From NCBI GenBank assembly GCA_004431415.1, contig QPMI01000120.1:30186-94185 (forward strand): a DNA stretch of 64,000 nucleotides, written 5' to 3'. The position numbers and the translations under genes are program-made. Source of the DNA: Cyanophora paradoxa (lineage: Eukaryota; Glaucocystophyceae; Cyanophorales; Cyanophoraceae). Under the pieces are notes generated by a model. The model had not been told where the DNA came from, made no database searches, and saw nothing but the letters and a program-made list of their open reading frames with translations. The first letter of the stretch is position 1. The number at the start of each line of letters is the position of its first letter. This document shows, piece after piece, positions 32,615 to 42,221 of this stretch.

Positions 32615-35430
32615 CAGCCAGAGCTGGTCGTGTCTATCCGCCCCTCGACCATCATGATCGTGCCGATGCCCACGAGCAGGTCGGCATTGGGGCCCAGGGA
32701 GCCGTCGGGGACGACGTACACGGCCCGCGAGACGTACACGTCACCGAAGCGCAGCACGACGTGCGCGATTTCGGCCGTGATCGTGGCGTGGTGCAGGAAG
32801 GCCCTCAGGACCTTCACGCCCGTGTACCGGGTGCCCGGGGGCATGTGGCGCTTCTCGCCAACTTCGCCCATAGCGCCGGTGTCAAAGAGGATTTGGACAC
32901 GCGTGCTAGCGCCGAGAGTGCCGTCGGCATTCAGGGCGTAGACGAATCCTGGGCACTGCAGCTGCAGGCGCCGGAAATCGTGCGGGCGGCCCGAGATCCC
33001 ATCGATCACATGCGCAATCGGGATAGGGGCGTTGAGGCCGCCGGGCGGGGCGCCTTCGGGGGACTCCGGGACCGCGAGGTCCGACGGACGGTCCGGGCCG
33101 TACCCGGTGAGGTCACCAGGGTCGGCGGCGGGCGTGGGGAAGTGCAGCGACGAGCGCTGCCGGCTGTTGCTGGCGTGCAACGCCGCGGACCGACTCTGCG
33201 GGGCTGCAGAGGTTTTCCGGTCCGGCCCGTCCGTGAGGGGCTGCGGCTCCCTGGTCGCAGCCGCCATGACGCTTTCGGCAATAGACCGCGGCTGCAGTGC
33301 AGCGCGCGTCGCGAAGTCGTCCTCGCCTTCATCGTCCCCGTAGACACGGAGGACGGCACGGGCGCCAGGACGGCAGCGGCCCTCGGCCTGGCGCGCCTGG
33401 GCCTGCCCGATCAGCCGGAGCAGCTCGGATTCGATCCGATCGAACTGTTCCAAGCTGGGAACGGCCGCAGCCCAAATCGTCGCTGCGACGTTAAGGGCCG
33501 CCCACGAGGCGCCGCTGGGCAGCGTCGTGCCCGGAAGATTGTGACCGGCGGCGGTCGCAATCTCGTCCAGGACTTCGGACAGAAGCGGCGGGCTTGCTTC
33601 GTTGCCAGCCTCGAGCAGGAGGCGCAAGCGAGCGCGCCAGTTTTTGGCGGCTTGGTAGTGGGCTGCACCGGCGCTGTCGCCGGGCGCCGGCGCGCCGGGG
33701 CCAGCAGGGGCGGTCACGCCCGGCATCGGCGGCCCGTACATCATGCCCGGCGGCCAATAGTAGCCGCCGCCTCCGGGCATCTGAGGCATCAGGGCCGGTG
33801 GCGGCCCGCCCCAGGTGGGCCGCGGCGGCGGCGGGCCCATGGGGAATGGCGGGTACGCCGCGGCGTCAGCCGGCGGGACACCGCTGGGCGCAACGCGAGC
33901 CCGCTTGTTGCGGCGCTCGGCTTCGGCAAGGAGGCGGGCGCGCGTCTCCTCCGGCGTGGGCGCCGGCGCGGGCGCGTCCTCGAGCTCGAGGCCGTGCTCA
34001 CGCGCGACGGCAGCGAACGCTGCGTCATCGAGGCCGGCGAATTCGTCGGCGGCACTCGCCGCAGGCGCGGTCGAGGCGGTCACCGTGACGCGGTTGCCGT
34101 GCATCACGCGCCGGTCCCGGTGGGTGCCTTCACGGGCACGGCCACCACGAGCACGGTCGGCGGGGGACCGGGAGGAGGACTCGCGCGGCGGTGCAGAGCG
34201 AGCCTCGCGGCGCTCGGCTTCCGGGTGCTGCCGCTTCGCGCCTTGCGGCGTGCGGGACGCACGGCGCCGCTCAGGCACCGGCGAGCGGGAGGCGCGGGGA
34301 GCGGGGCTCGGCTCGCGCGACCCGGAGCCCGTTGTGCCCGAGGCAGAGGACGCTTCGTCCTTTGCCTTCTTGGGCGTCGAGTCGCCTCGGACTTGGGCCC
34401 GCAGGGTCTTCGGGATGACCTCGGGGCGGCGCCCGCTCCAGTGCATGAGGAGGGCAGCCGACATCCGGTAATGGAACGGCGTGACCGCCATTACCGTGGT
34501 GCCCAGGTCGGGCGCATCCGCAGGTGCGGGGAAGGGCGCATCCGGCTTAGCGACCGTGTCGAAAGCCGGCGCCGGCCAAAGGTCTGAGACCAAGAGGCGC
34601 GGCGGGCGGGCGCTCGTCATGATGGGCCAGAGGACATCATTGATCTTCTGAACCCAGCTCAGGAGAGCCCGCGAGGTGGCTTCCTGGCCGTGGAGCATGT
34701 GATCCTCGCCAGCATGCGAGAGATGCCGGGCGGCCCACGTGTCACGGTCGACGTGACAGAACTCGCGCATGCCGTGCGCGGTGGTACGGGCGGGCAGGAT
34801 GCGCTCAAGGAGGCGAACATCCAAGCAGCCGACAGTGTCCTCATGCTTTGCGAGCAGCGCGCGAAGCTGAGTCGTCGCCGGCAGACCCCAGATCTGCAGC
34901 ATCGCGTCTGCGAGCTGCTTCTTCGACGCCGGCGCATTGTCGAGCCACGATGTGGCGACAGCGGTAGGGCGGGGAAGGTCTGGCATGGAGAACCAGAACA
35001 GGGTCGCCAGCGGAAGCTGGGAGGCCAGAACAAGGGCCGCGTACTCGTCGACAATATCCGTAGGGACTTTGTCTTTGACGGTGTGGTAGACAGCGTAAAG
35101 CTCGTCACCATCGACCGTGCGCATGTGAGTACCGCGCTTGTCAGCGCTCAGAGTATTGCGGTCGCCGCGATAGCAGATATCCCGCAAGAACTCATAGGCC
35201 GCGGTCGGCCCCACGACGTGCATCTGCACGTTGTACCCTGCCACCGGCGCCGGGCGCCGGGGCTCAGGCAGCTCGTGGCCGAGGATCCAACCGGCCAAGT
35301 GGTTCACATACCCCGCAAGCAGGGATGCGACGAACTCACGAGTCGGCAGCGGCGCCCACGTGGCGCCGTTCTCGGTGGCGATGGGGCAGACGAGCGGGTG
35401 CATCCGCGTCCCCTTGTGCATTGGATTCAC
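32506..35430 (-). CDS. Retroelement ORF with C-terminal aspartic protease
   Basis: 974-codon frame. The likely start is the ATG at 35421, five bases after the stop of the upstream ORF, because the first codon of the open frame is GTG. Residues 1-400 are globular with no recognised family (W-I-L-G-H-E-L and similar helices). Residues about 400-780 are Pro/Arg/Ser-rich and disordered. The end holds a retropepsin: I-L-F-D-T-G-A with the catalytic Asp near residue 850, and A-D-L-L-V-G-I-G before the end. Over its last 22 codons it overlaps Pol in the -1 frame. The N-terminal part may be a second structural (capsid-like) protein. This is not established. Confidence 0.8.
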   Translation of the reverse strand: MNPMHKGTRMHPLVCPIATENGATWAPLPTREFVASLLAGYVNHLAGWILGHELPEPRRPAPVAGYNVQMHVVGPTAAYEFLRDICYRGDRNTLSADKRGTHMRTVDGDELYAVYHTVKDKVPTDIVDEYAALVLASQLPLATLFWFSMPDLPRPTAVATSWLDNAPASKKQLADAMLQIWGLPATTQLRALLAKHEDTVGCLDVRLLERILPARTTAHGMREFCHVDRDTWAARHLSHAGEDHMLHGQEATSRALLSWVQKINDVLWPIMTSARPPRLLVSDLWPAPAFDTVAKPDAPFPAPADAPDLGTTVMAVTPFHYRMSAALLMHWSGRRPEVIPKTLRAQVRGDSTPKKAKDEASSASGTTGSGSREPSPAPRASRSPVPERRRASRTPQGAKRQHPEAERREARSAPPRESSSRSPADRARGGRAREGTHRDRRVMHGNRVTVTASTAPAASAADEFAGLDDAAFAAVAREHGLELEDAPAPAPTPEETRARLLAEAERRNKRARVAPSGVPPADAAAYPPFPMGPPPPRPTWGGPPPALMPQMPGGGGYYWPPGMMYGPPMPGVTAPAGPGAPAPGDSAGAAHYQAAKNWRARLRLLLEAGNEASPPLLSEVLDEIATAAGHNLPGTTLPSGASWAALNVAATIWAAAVPSLEQFDRIESELLRLIGQAQARQAEGRCRPGARAVLRVYGDDEGEDDFATRAALQPRSIAESVMAAATREPQPLTDGPDRKTSAAPQSRSAALHASNSRQRSSLHFPTPAADPGDLTGYGPDRPSDLAVPESPEGAPPGGLNAPIPIAHVIDGISGRPHDFRRLQLQCPGFVYALNADGTLGASTRVQILFDTGAMGEVGEKRHMPPGTRYTGVKVLRAFLHHATITAEIAHVVLRFGDVYVSRAVYVVPDGSLGPNADLLVGIGTIMMVEGRIDTTSSGWCLHARDAQFRPHVIPFCCPDKRRGLSLSGSFALSS
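32566..32572 (-). promoter_or_regulatory. -1 frameshift heptamer C CCT TTT (PR to Pol)
   Basis: On the minus strand, ORF C reads ATC CCT TTT TGC. Slipping back one base gives CCC TTT TTG and enters Pol (P-F-L-L-P-G-Q). It fits X-XXY-YYZ exactly, in the right zero frame, inside the ORF overlap. Confidence 0.8.
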
Positions 35431-37721
35431 CGGCGGCCCAGCGTAAAGACGCGGGGCGGCAAGCGGTCAAGCTGACGACGCGCCTCCGCCTCAGAGGGGT
35501 ACTGCATCGCGACGTGGGCGGGGCCCAGCGTGACGCGGATGGCGTTCTTCCCGGCGGCGTCGCCGAGGACGTCGAGTGCGTTCGCATCGAGCTCAGCCGC
35601 GAAGGCACGCTCAGAGCTCAGGACCGGCTCGCCGGGGACGAGCATGCGCACGCGAGAGTCGGCTTGCGCGACTACGCGAATGCCGAACTTGCGGCCGAAG
35701 CGCGGGTCCTTGAATGCGACCACGCGACTGCGCGGTGGTGCACGGTTCGGCCCCGCGTGGGGGTTGAACTGGTGCGGCCGGTGCAGGTACGCGTAGGACA
35801 TGCGACACGTGTGGTGCATGACCGTGTTCAGCGTGGCGTACGCCTTCGTGATCGGCCCGTCCTCACGGAGCGGGAGAGCGGGCTCCGAGGAGACCCACTT
35901 AGTGATGTGCTCATCGAGCCCCATCATCGCGAGCACGTAGGGCAGGCCCTGGACGTCCGCACCCTCGAGGGTGGTCGGAGTCGGCGGGACCGGCGGCCCG
36001 TAGAGCAAAATCGCGGCGGGGATGCCGCGGTTATGCCCCTCGACGTTTCCAAGGACCGTCGAGGCGAGGCTGTGCAGAGCAGCATCGGCGTCGAGCGCGT
36101 CCGGGTGGAAGCGCGTTTGCAGCTTCGTGCCCGGGTTAAACACGGGGCCGCAGTCCCGTGGCCCGTTCTCGCCGTACATGAGAGTACGGAGGCGGGGGAT
36201 TGCGCCCCAGGGCTGCTGCTCGGGCAACGTGTTGGTTGCGGAGCCCGCCCCGAGCGGGTCCGGGAGCAGCACGCAGTACTTTTCGCAGTACCGCAGGCGC
36301 TCGAGCGTGCCGTCGTACCAAGTGCGCGAGCCCGGAGGGGCTTGCGGGTCCGGAGCCGGGGGTTCAGAGGGACCGGCGGCAGCGGCACTCGTGGCGGAGG
36401 CGGCGGCTGTGGCCTCGACCATGGGCGTGTCGCCCGCGGCGTCGCGCTCGTTCGCGCGAACGGCGCCGGCCCAGTCGTCGATCCACCGCACGAACGGCAG
36501 AGAGCGGATGACGACTTCCGCGCCCTCGACGGGGAAGTCGATTTCGCCCAGGGTCCAAGAGGCCCCTTCGACGGTGTTGTCGTACAGCCGAACCTCCTGG
36601 CTCAGCCAGGAGTCCGCGTCCGTCTTTGCGGCGGCCCGCTGAACAACTTCAGAGATGTTCAGGTCCGGGGGGTACATGGAGGCGAGCTCGCAGACGAGAC
36701 CCTCGCAACCCGGGTGCAGCGCGCGGACGCGCCCGTAGAAGAAGCGAACTTCTTCGGGCAGCTGTTGTTCCGAGTACGGAACAAAGGGTACGGTTCCCGG
36801 ACCAGTGCGTCCGCTGAACCAGCACGACATCAGCCAGCGTGCGTGGGCAGGCACGGGCTCTACGATATCAAGACCGGGCCCCGTGTTTTGGGACGCGCGC
36901 CAGCGGTCATTGACGTAGTATCCCGGCAGGCGGGAGACGTGGAACTCAAAGCGGTCCAGGAAAACCGCGTCCCAGTGGAAACAGGTCCACCGGTCCGGCT
37001 CCGTCGGGAGCTCAGGGCGCGGGGTCAAGAGACCTAAGTTCCAGGCTGCAAGTTCGAACGACGCAACCGCGCGCCGTAGGAACCGCACGTTGGCGGGGTG
37101 CCGCTGGGGCACGCTCAGCTCAAGTCGCTCCCACGCCTCGCGCGAGGCGTCTGCGTGGAAGTGGCTAAACCGGCGCCACGGGGGCTGCGCGGTTTCCGCT
37201 GCGAGCCAGCCCTGGAGTTCAGGGTGGGGCTCGATTTGCAGCAGGAGCGGGTTCTGGGCCTGCGTGAGGCCACTGTTCGCGAGCCACATGTGCTCGACCG
37301 ACGTCGACCAGTTGGACGACGGGGCGGGGCAACCGACGAGCTCAAAGAGCTTTGCGTCGATGCCGCCTCGGACGAAGAGCGCGTGCCACATGCGCTCACG
37401 GGCGTCGGCATCGATACCCGCATGCTCATCGGATTCCATGGCGTCTGGAGGCGGCGTGGCAGCGCCACCCTCGCCCTCATCCGACGAGCCGGAGCCCGGG
37501 TCCGAACTGCCGCTGGCGGCGGCGCGGTCGCCGGGCGGGCGAGCAGGGGCACCGCGGCGGGCGCGCGAGCCGCCTCGTCCACGGCCCTCGGTGGTGCCGG
37601 CGGCTGCCGCAGTCGGCTTGCCGCGGCCACGGCGCGTGGTGGCGACTGTTCGGGCCAACGCATCGCACGAAGCGATGATTTCGTTATGCTTGTCCCACAC
37701 CGAACTGTTGGTGTGGGGCCC
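35427..37721 (-). CDS. Retroelement ORF B, unknown function
   Basis: Open from just after a TAA near 37724 to the TGA at 35427 (about 764 codons). It has no ATG near its start and lies in the -1 frame relative to the ORF starting at 38071, so it is probably made by frameshifting at GGGCCCC. The first about 90 residues are basic and Gly/Ser-rich. The rest is globular, rich in Trp and aromatic residues (for example W-T-C-F-H-W-D-A-V-F-L-D-R-F-E-F) and broken by an Ala/Pro linker. The C-terminus has V-V-A-F-K-D-P-R-F-G-R-K-F-G. No motif is recognised. The ORF is intact, which suggests it is needed. Confidence 0.75.
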   Translation of the reverse strand, partial: GPHTNSSVWDKHNEIIASCDALARTVATTRRGRGKPTAAAAGTTEGRGRGGSRARRGAPARPPGDRAAASGSSDPGSGSSDEGEGGAATPPPDAMESDEHAGIDADARERMWHALFVRGGIDAKLFELVGCPAPSSNWSTSVEHMWLANSGLTQAQNPLLLQIEPHPELQGWLAAETAQPPWRRFSHFHADASREAWERLELSVPQRHPANVRFLRRAVASFELAAWNLGLLTPRPELPTEPDRWTCFHWDAVFLDRFEFHVSRLPGYYVNDRWRASQNTGPGLDIVEPVPAHARWLMSCWFSGRTGPGTVPFVPYSEQQLPEEVRFFYGRVRALHPGCEGLVCELASMYPPDLNISEVVQRAAAKTDADSWLSQEVRLYDNTVEGASWTLGEIDFPVEGAEVVIRSLPFVRWIDDWAGAVRANERDAAGDTPMVEATAAASATSAAAAGPSEPPAPDPQAPPGSRTWYDGTLERLRYCEKYCVLLPDPLGAGSATNTLPEQQPWGAIPRLRTLMYGENGPRDCGPVFNPGTKLQTRFHPDALDADAALHSLASTVLGNVEGHNRGIPAAILLYGPPVPPTPTTLEGADVQGLPYVLAMMGLDEHITKWVSSEPALPLREDGPITKAYATLNTVMHHTCRMSYAYLHRPHQFNPHAGPNRAPPRSRVVAFKDPRFGRKFGIRVVAQADSRVRMLVPGEPVLSSERAFAAELDANALDVLGDAAGKNAIRVTLGPAHVAMQYPSEAEARRQLDRLPPRVFTLGRR
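37715..37721 (-). promoter_or_regulatory. -1 frameshift heptamer G GGC CCC
   Basis: The zero frame reads AAG GGC CCC ACA. Slipping back gives GGG CCC CAC and enters ORF B at its first possible codon, right after the TAA that closes that frame upstream. The pattern and placement fit. The efficiency of this particular heptamer is unknown. Confidence 0.6.
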
Positions 37722-38071
37722 TTATAGCGCCGGCGCACTTCGCCGTAGACCAACCGCATGCGGTGGGCCGGCTTATCAAGGAGCGTGGTGGCGTAAACGC
37801 CGGACTGCGACATGCAGTAGCAGACCCAGACGAACACACACCACGTGAATTCGCCATTGCGAGCGGCGGAATCCATTTCTCCTTGCAGCGCTTTCATGAG
37901 CCACAGGAACTCGGGGCTCGAGCGGCGCTCGTTCTTCACCAGGTCCGGCGGACCAAGGCGCGGGACGGCGCGGGAGGCGAGCAGGTCGAGCACGTCGACC
38001 TCGCGATGGTTATCGCGGCGGGGCACCGGATAACGGCGATCGAGGAACGCCTCGATGCTAGGCCCGCGCAT
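37715..38071 (-). CDS. Retroelement short ORF leading into ORF B
   Basis: The ATG at 38071 overlaps the Gag stop as TGATG, a layout that allows termination-reinitiation. About 119 codons (M-R-G-P-S-I-E-A-F-L-D-R-R-Y) include W-C-V-F-V-W-V-C-Y-C-M and run to the heptamer at 37721. The frame stays open to 37115, but the composition beyond the heptamer shows that the real product continues in the -1 frame. Confidence 0.65.
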
Positions 38072-41000
38072 CAGGGGGTCGGCGTCCGGGTGGTGCCGGA
38101 ACCGGAGCCCTCGTCGGGACCGACGGGGCGGTCCACAACGACGGTGGGGGCAGCGCGGTACGTGCCAATCCCCAGGAGCCAGTCAGAGAACAGCAGAGAG
38201 CTGAACTCGTCGGGGCGCCGCGGGTCAATGAGCCGGGCCATGCGCTGCACGGCGACGCGCTCGGGCACGTAGACAACGCGCCACTTGTCCAAATCGGAGC
38301 CGTGCTGGACGAGCTCGGAAAGGTTGACGAGCGGGGGCTCGCCCCGCACGCAGCGGGCGCGGCGCTCGGCCTGTGTGGCCAGGACGCGAGCGGCGACGGT
38401 GCCCTCGGAGCTCTTGTCGAAGCAAGCAGCGCCGGCGACCTCACGCAGCCTTGCGGCATACGTTTGGTACTGAGTGACGGGCGGAGCCACGTCGTGAGGG
38501 GTGATCCACTCAAAGAGGCTGTTCTTGCCAAATCCCAGAGCCCCCGGAACGACCGTGAGGGTGCGGAAACGGATTATGGCCAGCAGCAACTGCACGCAGT
38601 ATGCGTGGAAGTCGCAGTCCTCGTGGAGGATCTCGCGGGCTGCGGCGAGTGCCGAGCGCATCGCGTGATAGCCCGTCAGGGCCGGCGAGACCGGGGTCTC
38701 GGGCGTCTCGTCCCAGTCCCGCGGGTCAAACGCCGCGTCATACCCGTTGGCACTCTCAGCCAGGATGCGGGGCCACTGCAAGCCCGGCTGGGCGAGCAGG
38801 TACGCGGACGCGACGAGCAGGGACAAGATCGGCGAGCGATCAGAGTCGCTAAGCCAACTCGCCTCAGATGCGAGGTCCCAGCATGCCGACTTCGGGGCAT
38901 GCTGCTCCCAAGCGGCGAGCAGATCGTCCCACGCGCGCGGCGACGCGGTGTCGAACTCGAAGGCGAGATCGGGCCAGACGACTTCGGAGTCGTCAGGCGG
39001 GGGACCGACCCCGGAGCACGAGCCCGGGTCCTCGGGGTGGGCGAACGCCGCGCGCATAATTGCACGCATAGCGCGGCCGGAATCCGGGCCCTCATGCAGG
39101 CGGTGGTCCGTGCGGGCGACCACGGCCGCAGTCTCGATCACGCAAGCGAGGTTGTTAACCTCGGTGCGCTGAGTCAAGCGACCCAGGAGGAGACGGTCCG
39201 CGCGGTTCAGGCCGCAGGCGCCCAGGAAGCGATCGGCAACGATGCCGATCGTACCCTCGCCGGCAAGTTTGCGCACAAGCGGGATTTGCTTATGCCCTTC
39301 CATGCCGTTGGTGAAGAGGAGCCCGACGGCCCTCGACAGCGCGCGAGGCTCCGAGGCCAGCAGCGCGTACCACTTAGATAGTGGCATGAGCAGGGGGGCA
39401 ATGCGGCGGACAATGAAGCGGCTGCCCTCGCGTTGCGAGTCGACGAGCACGCTCTCAGTGTGGTCGCCGGGCATGTACCGCAGCCCGGTGGGCGCAGACA
39501 TTGGCTTTTTCTCGACGTATTCGAGACCCGAGCCCTTGCCGCAGGGATCCAGGGGGTCGGACTCCGAGCGGACGCTCAGTCCGTCGGCATCGGTCTCGCC
39601 GATTTCCGAGTCCCCTGAGCCATCGTCGCTTGCCGGGCTGGCAAAGCGCAGGGCGGCCTCGAACTCGGTCTCACGCGCGGCGTCGTCAAGGGCGCCGGCA
39701 GCGAGGGTCGAGGCGGCCGCGTCGAAGGCGGCCTGGTCACGCGCCCGGGCGGCGGTGACGCTGGCGTCGGCCGGCTGGCGCACGGCGGCGACGGGGACGC
39801 TGAGGTCCATGTCCGTCTCAGTGCCCACGGGCATCACGAGGACGGACTTGATCGACGGGTCGCCGGTTGGGGCGCCCGGGCCGGGCTTGCTGCCTGCCGA
39901 GGAGGAGCTCGCGGCACGCGCGGCCTCGTGCAGGGCTTGCTGCTGCGACTGAACCAGCAGATGCTGGAAGAATTCAGCCATGTGGGCAGCGCCCGGGTTC
40001 GGCGGCTCGGAGCGCGGCGGATCGCCTCCGGCGCGAACTTGGTTGAACCGGGGCCGGGGCCCGCGGTTCTGCTCGGGGCCATAGCCGCGGCCGCGGCCGC
40101 TCTGGGCGTTGCCCTGGGCGGAGGGGCAATCCCGGCGCATGTGGTCCAGCGAGCCGCAGGTCCAGCAGCCTCGCTGCTCATCCTGCTCGCTCGTCTCCTT
40201 ACCCTTCCCCAGCGGGCGCTGGTTCGGGCCGGAGGCCGGGCCACGGCCGGAGCCGCCGGCGTAGCCGCTGCGGGCGCCGCCGCGGAACCCGCCGCGGGCT
40301 TGGAAACCGCCCCGGGGGTACGGCTCCTGGCGGTGTCCACCGCGGTGGGCGTAACCGCCGCGGGTCTGGCCGGGGTCCCCGCGCTCGTCGCGGTCGGGGC
40401 CCTCGTCCTCACGGGTCGCGCGTTCGCGGCGCTTCAAGCCCGCCCGCTTCTCAGCGATCCCCTTCACCCAGTCGGCGTACGGGATGCCGGGGAACGGGGC
40501 CGTGCCCCACGCGCAATTCCACGTAAAGTGGCAGCGGTCGAGGGCCGGCATCTCCACGTGCATGCACAGGGGGCATGGCATCGTGGTGGTGCACGGGTAC
40601 CCTAGGTTTTCCTCGTCTGGGTGCCGGCGGCTCGAGACGGGGGCGCCCGGCGGCGCCTTGGTGCCAGGGGCGGCGTGCACCGATTTCGTCGGGACGGCCT
40701 CGTCAGGCTCGTCCGCGTCATCGGCCGCCACGGCCATTTTGCGCACGCGGGGGCGCTTGGTCTCAGGCGCCTCGGGCGCGACCGTGACCTGGGGCGGCAG
40801 CACGGTACGGCAGCCGTGCGTCTCGCATGCCTGGAGGAATAGATCGTCCAGCTGGAGCGGCGACAGGGCGCCGTCCAGAGCGAGAATGCGCTGGTCCAGC
40901 GCAGTGAGGAACTCGCGCAGCGTGCGCTCGTTCAGCTTCGCGAACCCGGCCATCCGAACATCAAGGTTCTGATATTCCGGGTCCTCGCTCGTCGCACGGG

Positions 41001-41613
41001 CCTCAAGCGCAGTGCGCAGGCACTCGGCGTAGTACACGGCGAGGCGCTGGCCCGTCGGCAGCGTGTGCCGGACGAGAGGCAAGAACCAGTCGTGCCATGA
41101 GCGCGGATCCTCGCCCGTGTAGGGCTCAGTGAGGGCCCGGCGGGCCGCGTGCGGGCGCGCCTTGTGGATCCACGCCGTGATCGTGTCTAGCAGCCCGGGG
41201 GCACGCAAGTACGCATCACGCGTGGCCACGATTGAGGCCTCATCACGCGCGCAGCTCTGCTGCAGCGCGAGGATCGTGGCGTCGTCATCGGCAGAACGCA
41301 AGTTCGCCGGGACGAGCTCAAGGCGCCGCAGCGTAGCGCGGTCACGCTCCAGGCCAGCAATAGAGGCCTCATAGAGGTCGCGCTTACGCTCGATTACGGC
41401 GCGGAGGGCGCCGGGGCGGATGCGCCCGACGATCACTCCGGCAAGAGCCTCGGACTTAGTATACTCCTGGCCGCCGGCAGCGTCGGGGCCAAAGAGATAC
41501 TTCGTCGGCTGCGCCGACTGATAGTTCCGGACGTCCTTGCGGAACCGGTCACCATCGGCGAGGCGGGGCTGGGCGGGCAAGAATCCGATCCGCGCGGGAT
41601 CGTCATCAGCCAC
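38071..41613 (-). CDS. gag: Gag-like polyprotein with CCHC zinc knuckle
   Basis: 1180 codons. The N-terminal about 270 residues are helical and Gag-like (S-W-H-D-W-F-L-P-L-V-R-H, L-N-E-R-T-L-R-E-F-L). A Cys cluster lies at about 341-366, an RGG/GGY-rich RNA-binding stretch at about 418-470, and a CCHC knuckle C483-x2-C486-x4-H491-x4-C496. The C-terminal about 600 residues are a further globular region of unknown role, unusual for Gag. The frame opens with GTG. An ATG at 41732 (M-S-N-S-S-E-L-L) lies in the +1-related frame and would need a -1 shift before 41613, where no canonical heptamer is seen, so the true start is unsettled. Confidence 0.8.
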   Translation of the reverse strand: MADDDPARIGFLPAQPRLADGDRFRKDVRNYQSAQPTKYLFGPDAAGGQEYTKSEALAGVIVGRIRPGALRAVIERKRDLYEASIAGLERDRATLRRLELVPANLRSADDDATILALQQSCARDEASIVATRDAYLRAPGLLDTITAWIHKARPHAARRALTEPYTGEDPRSWHDWFLPLVRHTLPTGQRLAVYYAECLRTALEARATSEDPEYQNLDVRMAGFAKLNERTLREFLTALDQRILALDGALSPLQLDDLFLQACETHGCRTVLPPQVTVAPEAPETKRPRVRKMAVAADDADEPDEAVPTKSVHAAPGTKAPPGAPVSSRRHPDEENLGYPCTTTMPCPLCMHVEMPALDRCHFTWNCAWGTAPFPGIPYADWVKGIAEKRAGLKRRERATREDEGPDRDERGDPGQTRGGYAHRGGHRQEPYPRGGFQARGGFRGGARSGYAGGSGRGPASGPNQRPLGKGKETSEQDEQRGCWTCGSLDHMRRDCPSAQGNAQSGRGRGYGPEQNRGPRPRFNQVRAGGDPPRSEPPNPGAAHMAEFFQHLLVQSQQQALHEAARAASSSSAGSKPGPGAPTGDPSIKSVLVMPVGTETDMDLSVPVAAVRQPADASVTAARARDQAAFDAAASTLAAGALDDAARETEFEAALRFASPASDDGSGDSEIGETDADGLSVRSESDPLDPCGKGSGLEYVEKKPMSAPTGLRYMPGDHTESVLVDSQREGSRFIVRRIAPLLMPLSKWYALLASEPRALSRAVGLLFTNGMEGHKQIPLVRKLAGEGTIGIVADRFLGACGLNRADRLLLGRLTQRTEVNNLACVIETAAVVARTDHRLHEGPDSGRAMRAIMRAAFAHPEDPGSCSGVGPPPDDSEVVWPDLAFEFDTASPRAWDDLLAAWEQHAPKSACWDLASEASWLSDSDRSPILSLLVASAYLLAQPGLQWPRILAESANGYDAAFDPRDWDETPETPVSPALTGYHAMRSALAAAREILHEDCDFHAYCVQLLLAIIRFRTLTVVPGALGFGKNSLFEWITPHDVAPPVTQYQTYAARLREVAGAACFDKSSEGTVAARVLATQAERRARCVRGEPPLVNLSELVQHGSDLDKWRVVYVPERVAVQRMARLIDPRRPDEFSSLLFSDWLLGIGTYRAAPTVVVDRPVGPDEGSGSGTTRTPTP

Positions 41614-41732
41614 AGCCGAGGCGCCGGGGCGGCGTACTGCACAGCAAGTTCGGCCTTCGCAGGCTCAACATGCGCGAGCGCAGACAGCTGGCTCCGGACT
41701 TCAGAACTAAGAAGTTCCGAGGAGTTTGACAT

Positions 41733-42196
41733 GTTGTTCTCTTTGCAACGTAAAGCCGCAAGAACAAGATGCCGGGGAGAGCACTAGGCGCGGGATTTGA
41801 TCTGCAGCTCGCTGCAGAATCCGGCGCGGGGATCTCGCGGTCACGCAAGAGCGCGACTCAGGGACACTTAGAGAGCTGCTCGCAGCAGTCTCCGTGGCAC
41901 GGTTGCTCGCAACCGGCGATGGACAGGCAATGATGAGACTCTCGAGAGAGAGCTCGGCGCGTGCGCTTCGGTCTGGGGATGACCCGAAGCCCGCGATAGG
42001 CACTAGAGACGTTTCCGGTGCACTACCGTCCAACCGCAAGCGGTACAGGGCGGCGCACTCAAACGCAAAGCAACCGTGGGGACGGCGCTCGCGCGGAAAG
42101 CAGGTCTCTGGCTCCAATAGACACTGGGCAAGGCGGCGCAGCGATGCGCGCTGCGCGGCGGGGCTGGGGAGAGCGATACGGACTCAGACCCTTGAA
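41733..42196 (-). other. 5' leader of the retroelement
   Basis: About 465 nt between the primer-site region and the first ATG at 41732. No ORF is supported. It probably carries the packaging signal and the leader of the genomic RNA. Confidence 0.6.
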
Positions 42197-42221
42197 GGTT
42201 CGATTCCGGCAGAATGGCGCC
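42197..42221 (-). promoter_or_regulatory. Candidate tRNA primer-binding site
   Basis: Directly inside the 5' LTR. Its plus-strand reading has GGTTCGATTCC, an exact match to the tRNA T-arm / B-box consensus, ending at GGCGCC beside the LTR. It is therefore complementary to the 3' part of a tRNA. The tRNA identity cannot be told from the window. Confidence 0.6.

Noticed and set aside
41433-41732. A further programmed frameshift between the ATG at 41732 and the Gag frame
   Set aside because: The frame relation is -1, but no X-XXY-YYZ heptamer occurs in the allowed interval, so it is recorded only as an unsettled start.
42120-42221. tRNA gene overlapping the B-box-like GGTTCGATTCC
   Set aside because: No cloverleaf could be folded and there is no matching acceptor strand. 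Its position against the LTR fits a primer-binding site instead.
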